Shown here: positions 59,703 to 64,000 of the stretch, piece after piece | Numbering within the stretch: the first letter of the stretch is position 1 | Layout: the number at the start of each line of letters is the position of its first letter | Assembly (NCBI RefSeq): GCF_000429985.1 | Contig: NZ_AUCX01000005.1 | Span: 124,001 to 188,000, forward strand | Direction of reading: 5' to 3' | DNA length: 64,000 nucleotides | Source of the DNA: Maridesulfovibrio bastinii DSM 16055 | Lineage (GTDB): Bacteria > Desulfobacterota > Desulfovibrionia > Desulfovibrionales > Desulfovibrionaceae | Notes under the pieces: model-generated | Database searches by the model: none | Seen by the model: the letters and a program-made list of their open reading frames with translations, nothing else | What the model was told of the DNA's origin: nothing | Position numbers and translations under genes: made by a program

Positions 59703-60881
59703 ATGAAGAAAGGATACTACGGTGAATTTGGCGGGCAGTTTGTGCCTGAGTTGTTGATGCCGCCTCTTCTGGAGTTGGAAGAAGCTATGAAAACCATCAT
59801 GAAGTCGGCAGAATTTTGTGATGAATATACAAGACTGCTGACGGATTTTATTGGCAGGCCGACCGCAATGACCCATTGCCGCAATCTGTCCCGTGAACTT
59901 GGTTTTAACTTGTGGTTGAAACGTGAAGATCTGGCCCATACCGGAGCCCATAAAATCAATAATACTGTCGGTCAGGCCCTGCTGACCCAAATGATGGGCA
60001 AAACCACACTTCTTGCTGAAACAGGCGCAGGACAGCATGGCGTTGCCACCGCCTGCGCAGCTTCTCTGCTTGATCTGGACTGCGAAATTTACATGGGTGC
60101 TGTTGATGTGGAGCGTCAGTCTCATAATGTAAAAAGAATGGAATTATTCGGAGCCAAGGTTGTTCCCGTTGAAAGCGGAACCAAAACCCTCAAGGACGCG
60201 ATCAATGCCGCTATGCGTAAATGGATAGCAGATCAGGAAACAACTCATTATTGTTTCGGAACAGCCGCCGGAGCGCATCCTTTCCCACTTCTGGTGCGTG
60301 AACTGCAGAGTATTATCGGGCGTGAAGCAAAAGCTCAATTTGTAGAAAAAAATGGAAAGCTTCCTGATTATGTTGTCGCCTGTGTCGGAGGCGGCTCCAA
60401 TGCCATAGGAATGTTTCATGATTTTGTTCCCGAAGAGTCTGTTAAAATCATCGGTGTCGAGGCTGGTGGAACAGGTGAACCGGGCTGCTATAATTCAGCT
60501 CCTATTTCACTTGGAACAACCGGTGTTCTGCACGGAATGAATACAAAGCTGCTACAGACTGAAGAAGGCCAGATTCTGCCTTCGCATTCAGTTTCAGCCG
60601 GTCTTGATTACCCCGGTGTCGGACCAGAGCATGTCTATCTGCATGATAGTGGAAGGGTTGAGTATGCCATTATTAATGATGGTCAAGCCATAAATGCTTT
60701 TAAAACCATGTGCAGAAAAGAAGGAATTCTTCCTGCTCTTGAAAGTTCTCATGCTGTTGCATGGGCCCTTGAGAACAAGGATTCCATCCCTGCCGGAAGC
60801 AATGTGCTGGTCAATCTTTCCGGTCGTGGCGACAAGGACATGGATATTTTTGAGAAATATACCGCTGAATATGGCAACTAA
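59703..60881 (+). CDS. trpB: Tryptophan synthase beta chain
   Basis: 392 residues from the ATG at 59703; the longer frame to 59613 adds a non-conserved 30 residues. YYGEFGGQFVPELLM starts the conserved part. The PLP lysine is in EDLAHTGAHKINNTVGQALL; GGGSNAIGMF binds the phosphate; NLSGRGDKD ends the core. It joins indole and serine to tryptophan. Common TrpB1 length. Confidence 0.97.
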   Translation: MKKGYYGEFGGQFVPELLMPPLLELEEAMKTIMKSAEFCDEYTRLLTDFIGRPTAMTHCRNLSRELGFNLWLKREDLAHTGAHKINNTVGQALLTQMMGKTTLLAETGAGQHGVATACAASLLDLDCEIYMGAVDVERQSHNVKRMELFGAKVVPVESGTKTLKDAINAAMRKWIADQETTHYCFGTAAGAHPFPLLVRELQSIIGREAKAQFVEKNGKLPDYVVACVGGGSNAIGMFHDFVPEESVKIIGVEAGGTGEPGCYNSAPISLGTTGVLHGMNTKLLQTEEGQILPSHSVSAGLDYPGVGPEHVYLHDSGRVEYAIINDGQAINAFKTMCRKEGILPALESSHAVAWALENKDSIPAGSNVLVNLSGRGDKDMDIFEKYTAEYGN

Positions 60882-60911
60882 TTGATAAACAAAGCTATAT
60901 ATGGAGCTGAA

Positions 60912-61679
60912 ATGAAAGTTTCCAGACTTACAGAAAAAATAAAAGAGTCTAATGCAAAAGGGCGCACCGCTCTTGTTCCCTTTCTTCCCGGAGGATATCC
61001 CGATCTTGATAAGTTCTGGGATGAAATTATTGAACTGGATAAGAACGGAGCGGATGTAATTGAAATCGGTATGCCGTTTTCTGATCCTGTTGCAGATGGT
61101 CCTGTTGTTGAAGCTGCTTCACTGAAGAGTCTTGAAAACGGCGTAAATCTCAAGTGGATTATCTCCGGACTTAAAGGGTGTCGTGATAAAATAGATGCCG
61201 GTGTCCTGCTTATGGGCTATCTCAATCCTGTCCTGCAATACGGGATAGAGCAGTTTGCAAAAGATGCTCAGGAGGCAGGAGTTGACGGACTCATCATAGC
61301 TGATATGCCTTATGAAGAGGGCGTTGAAATTAAGAAAATTCTGGCAGAGCATGATATTTCACTCGTTCCTCTGGTCGGGCTTAATACTTCCAGAGAGAGA
61401 ATGAAACTTTATGCCAAGGATGCTACAGGATTTGTATATTTTGTCTCGGTTCTTGGAACTACCGGAGATCGGGACACACTGCCCGAAGATGTAAAAAAAG
61501 GTCTTGAAATGGCTCAGGAGCTGTTTGATATTCCGGTCGCTCTGGGATTCGGGCTCAAACGCCCCGAGCAGCTTGTCGCTCTGGATGGACTGGTTGACGC
61601 AGCCGTTTTCGGTTCTGCTTTGATACGTCACGTTGAAGCAGGAAAATCCTGCCGTGAATTTATGGAAATCTGGAAATAG
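60912..61679 (+). CDS. trpA: Tryptophan synthase alpha chain
   Basis: 255 residues from the ATG at 60912, five bases after GGAG; a TTG at 60882 directly after trpB is less likely. Motifs: ALVPFLPGGYPDLDKFW, EIGMPFSDPVADGPVVE (catalytic Glu and Asp), ADMPYEEG and GFGLKRPEQ. It cleaves indole-3-glycerol phosphate and channels indole to TrpB. Last gene of the operon. Confidence 0.96.
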   Translation: MKVSRLTEKIKESNAKGRTALVPFLPGGYPDLDKFWDEIIELDKNGADVIEIGMPFSDPVADGPVVEAASLKSLENGVNLKWIISGLKGCRDKIDAGVLLMGYLNPVLQYGIEQFAKDAQEAGVDGLIIADMPYEEGVEIKKILAEHDISLVPLVGLNTSRERMKLYAKDATGFVYFVSVLGTTGDRDTLPEDVKKGLEMAQELFDIPVALGFGLKRPEQLVALDGLVDAAVFGSALIRHVEAGKSCREFMEIWK

Positions 61680-61691
61680 TTTTCAGTAAGT

Positions 61692-61726
61692 AAAGGCCCT
61701 CTGATAAATTCAGAGGGCCTTTTTTA
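61692..61726 (+). terminator. Terminator of the trp operon
   Basis: Stem AAGGCCCTCTGA (61693-61704) with TCAGAGGGCCTT (61710-61721), then TTTTT. It also lies at the 3' end of the convergent kinase gene. Confidence 0.93.
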
Positions 61727-63139
61727 TTTAAGCGGAAGCTCCATTTTTATGGTGAAGCCTTCTTTTGTGTTGTGGGCTGATAATTTTCCACCGTGTATTT
61801 CAACTATTTTTTTAGCCGTTGGAAGCCCCAGTCCCGAACCCGGTGTGTCTTCTCCCTTTAGTCTGTGGAAAGGGTTGAACAGTTTACTAAGCTCACTTTC
61901 CGGTATCGGTTGGTGGGTGTTGGTTACTTCGATGTAGGCTTTGTCATGGTGATCAGCCAATTTTACACTGATAGTTCCATTTTTTTCAGTGTATTTGAAT
62001 GCATTGTCCAGAAGGTTGTCCAGAAGGGTTCTTATTGCGTAGACATTGCATTTCTCCAGAATTATCTCATCCAGCTCAGGTTTTATCTTCAGCCCGGATC
62101 TTTCGGCGGTAGTCTTGTATCTTTCAATGGCTGTCAGAATAAGATTTGCTATGTTTACACGGTCTTCCATGGGCGGCTTGGTACGCATATCCATTTTGGA
62201 AAACTGGAGAATTTTTTCAACCAGAAAATCCATCCTGTCAATTTCCTCTTCCATATCATGGATATATTTATCCGATGAAAAAATATCCCCTCTTTTATAT
62301 TTTTCTTTAAGCATTTCAAGGGAAATACGCATTCTGGTCAGTGGACTTCTGATTTCGTGTGACATGTGGGCAGTAAGTTCTTTACCACCTTTAAGAAGTT
62401 TTTCGAGATTATCCGCCATATCGTTGAATGAGGCGGCAAGGGCTGCAACCTCATCCCTGCCTTTAACTTTTACTCTCTGGGAAAAATCACCTTCACCGTA
62501 TCTTGAAGCGATGGATGTGAGTTTTTTCATAGGCCGTATTATACGCCTTGATACAGGGATAAGAAACAGGGCTGCGAGCAGAGTCAGCAAAACCTGTCCC
62601 CGCAGGAACCATGCTTCATCTTCAAACTGTGACCGTTTGCTGAAGGTGTGGTAGGTGAACTGATTTCTGTCCAGCGGGAGCGGAGGAAGAATGCTGTAGG
62701 TAAACTTCATTCCGTCCTCGCGTTCTTTATAAATCAGAATGTTGTCTTTTACCCACAATGGATCTTTTTGCAGCAGTCTGGATGTCTCCGGCGGGCTGCC
62801 TCTGAAAGAGGAGGCTACAACTTTGCCATCCCTGTCGGTAATCCATATTTCAGACTTGAATGATGTTGCCAGAAGTCTGAGCAGATGCTCCAGTTTTGAA
62901 GAATTTATATCCAGAACTTTCGGTAGTTCCGTGTCGGACATTCTCTGCATTTCTGCCGGGGAAGGTTTCATGGTATCAATTGAAAGAATCTTGACCGTGT
63001 TCAGTGTGGTTGCAATTCTGTTGGCATGCGGATTACCGGTAAGACCGCTGTGAACTACCCAGATAACAATGGATTCCGAAACCATCAGCACCGCTACGAA
63101 AGCAATAAAAATTTTTATGTACAGACGGCTGACTTTCAT
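61724..63139 (-). CDS. CpxA-like sensor histidine kinase
   Basis: A 471-residue membrane kinase. Membrane segments are near 7-29 and 180-198 with a periplasmic sensor of about 150 residues between them (EIWITDRDGKVVASSF). HAMP domain ~200-255, HisKA H-box LTAHMSHEIRSPLTRMR, and HATPase with LLDNLLDNAFKYTEK and GSGLGLPTAKKIVE. The partner regulator overlaps upstream by 4 bp. CpxA-like is favoured over other OmpR-partner kinases because of HMSHEIRSPLTRM and the CpxR-type box in the promoter region. Confidence 0.87.
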   Translation of the reverse strand: MKVSRLYIKIFIAFVAVLMVSESIVIWVVHSGLTGNPHANRIATTLNTVKILSIDTMKPSPAEMQRMSDTELPKVLDINSSKLEHLLRLLATSFKSEIWITDRDGKVVASSFRGSPPETSRLLQKDPLWVKDNILIYKEREDGMKFTYSILPPLPLDRNQFTYHTFSKRSQFEDEAWFLRGQVLLTLLAALFLIPVSRRIIRPMKKLTSIASRYGEGDFSQRVKVKGRDEVAALAASFNDMADNLEKLLKGGKELTAHMSHEIRSPLTRMRISLEMLKEKYKRGDIFSSDKYIHDMEEEIDRMDFLVEKILQFSKMDMRTKPPMEDRVNIANLILTAIERYKTTAERSGLKIKPELDEIILEKCNVYAIRTLLDNLLDNAFKYTEKNGTISVKLADHHDKAYIEVTNTHQPIPESELSKLFNPFHRLKGEDTPGSGLGLPTAKKIVEIHGGKLSAHNTKEGFTIKMELPLK

Positions 63140-63831
63140 TCTCCCTCCACAAACATGTAGCCGGTACCCCAGACTGTTCTAATTCTCTTTTCATGGGCCG
63201 GATAAGGTTTAAGCAGGGAGCGCAGCTTGCTTATGTGCACATCAATACTGCGGTCGAAAGCTGTAAAATCTTTGTCCCAGACCAGTGTCATCAGCTCGTC
63301 ACGGGTCAGAGCTATATTTACATTCTGCATCAGGGCTTTGAAAAGTCTGAATTCTGTGTGGGAAAGTTCTATGCGGTCATCATCAATTTCCAGCAGCTGT
63401 TTGCCTGTATTGAGGGTTATTCCGCCGGAGCTTATTTTTTTCTGCGCACCGGTATTTTTGTCACCTGAACGCCGCAGAACAGCTTTTATCCTTGCGAGCA
63501 GTTCTCTTGGATTAAACGGTTTTGCGATATAATCGTCAGCACCCATTTCAAGGCCGACAATCCTGTCAGTTTCTTCACCCTTGGCGGTCAGCATTATGAT
63601 GGGCGTGGGAAATTCACGCCTAATTTCATTTAAAATTTCAAACCCGTCTTTTCCGGGCATCATAACATCAAGAATAATGATATCCGGTTCAGAATTCTTA
63701 AGGGTTTCCAAAGTGTTGTCACCATTAGGGAGGCTGCTGACGCTATAACCGTATCCTGTAAGATATTCCGTAATAAGTTCAATTAGTTTTGAGTCGTCAT
63801 CAATAATCAGTACGCGTTCATCGTTTGCCAT
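63136..63831 (-). CDS. OmpR-family response regulator, CpxR-like
   Basis: A 231-residue regulator. Receiver domain ~5-118 with the phosphorylated Asp in IIILDVMMPGKDG and Lys in AKPFNPRELLARI; winged helix ~135-228 with SIDVHISKLRSLL and RIRTVWGTGYMF. It should bind DNA as a dimer after phosphorylation by the adjacent kinase. TATAAT lies near 63841 on the minus strand. The ATG at 63831 has only a weak ribosome-binding site. Confidence 0.9.
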   Translation of the reverse strand: MANDERVLIIDDDSKLIELITEYLTGYGYSVSSLPNGDNTLETLKNSEPDIIILDVMMPGKDGFEILNEIRREFPTPIIMLTAKGEETDRIVGLEMGADDYIAKPFNPRELLARIKAVLRRSGDKNTGAQKKISSGGITLNTGKQLLEIDDDRIELSHTEFRLFKALMQNVNIALTRDELMTLVWDKDFTAFDRSIDVHISKLRSLLKPYPAHEKRIRTVWGTGYMFVEGE

Positions 63832-63883
63832 GATTTATCCATTATAAGGTCAGTCGATTCTGAGGAATATTGGTTAAACGTAT

Positions 63884-63898
63884 TTTACATTTGTTTAC
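63884..63898 (-). promoter_or_regulatory. CpxR-type box in the divergent promoter region
   Basis: On the minus strand GTAAACAAATGTAAA matches the CpxR consensus GTAAA-N5-GTAAA exactly. It lies about 50 bp upstream of the regulator gene and 80 bp upstream of the divergent start at 63979, so it could control both. Confidence 0.72.
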
Positions 63899-63978
63899 AT
63901 TTTTTTTCATCACTTCAATAATATGGAGCAACATTCCATGTATAAATAACATATACAAAAGTCAGGGAGAATCAAACA

Positions 63979-64000
63979 ATGCCGGAAAATGGAAAAAGAT
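63979..64000 (+). CDS. Start of a divergent gene, cut by the window end
   Basis: An ATG at 63979 follows CAGGGAG by about nine bases; only MPENGKR can be read. Candidate -10 TATAAATAA lies at about 63941-63949. Its position opposite a CpxR-like regulator suggests a member of the envelope-stress regulon, but the product cannot be named. Confidence 0.5.

Overview
The window reads as one contiguous chromosomal piece of a Desulfovibrio-type sulfate reducer (Desulfovibrionales, probably marine and moderately AT-rich). The assignment rests on gene content: a D. gigas-type molybdenum aldehyde oxidoreductase (Mop) with its maturation genes, an aromatic operon that starts with the archaeal-type enzymes ADH synthase and dehydroquinate synthase II, a SahR-like regulator beside ahcY, and a complete 'GAK' cassette. 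I ran no database search. Family names come from recognising motifs in the translations.

Layout. 1-5 kb: a truncated hybrid histidine kinase, a CHASE4-PAS-GGDEF-EAL protein and a small membrane protein. 5.1-5.9 kb: a ferredoxin-nitroreductase fusion. 6.3-13.9 kb (minus strand): eight genes forming a GAK system, namely two amphi-Trp proteins, a CofD-related protein, an HprK-related kinase, an ATP-grasp enzyme, a PhoU-phosphotransferase fusion, a PHP-like protein and an XXXCH protein. 14.3-27.6 kb (minus strand): a tightly packed set around Mop, with a MoeA-like protein, an iron-sulfur flavoprotein, a zinc-ribbon protein, a methyltransferase, a C-GCAxxG-C-C protein, a radical SAM enzyme, an AMP ligase, an XdhC protein, a MocA-HD fusion and a histidine phosphatase. 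28-32 kb: a monooxygenase-like protein, ZupT, an AT-rich orphan membrane protein and an NhaC antiporter. 32.2-37.6 kb: an ISL3 transposase remnant, a 49-bp tandem repeat and two tRNA-Gln/tRNA-Glu clusters flanking an ECF sigma factor operon and a WcbI-like protein. 37.6-43.5 kb: a DciA/DUF721 protein, a SahR-like regulator with ahcY, and two exported proteins. 43.7-49.5 kb: aspA, a RarD-like transporter, an EAL protein and the glnB-amtB nitrogen pair. 49.75-61.7 kb: the aromatic amino acid operon. 61.7-64 kb: a CpxA/CpxR-like two-component system and the start of a divergent gene.

How the genes work together. The aromatic operon runs ADH synthase, DHQ synthase II, pheA, aroA, tyrA, then trpEGDCFBA. 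It covers the entry reactions, EPSP synthase, the Phe and Tyr branch enzymes and all of the Trp branch. It is preceded by a promoter, a 33-codon leader peptide with nine consecutive aromatic codons (Tyr, Phe and Trp) and a strong terminator, which is a transcription attenuator sensing all three products. A second strong terminator separates tyrA from trpE. amtB-glnB has a sigma-54 promoter, the CpxRA-like pair has a CpxR-type box in its divergent promoter region, and the SahR-like gene has dyads over its promoter.

The least understood parts are the GAK cassette and the radical SAM/methyltransferase/AMP-ligase group next to Mop. Both are recognisable as conserved clusters, but I know of no experimentally established function for either.
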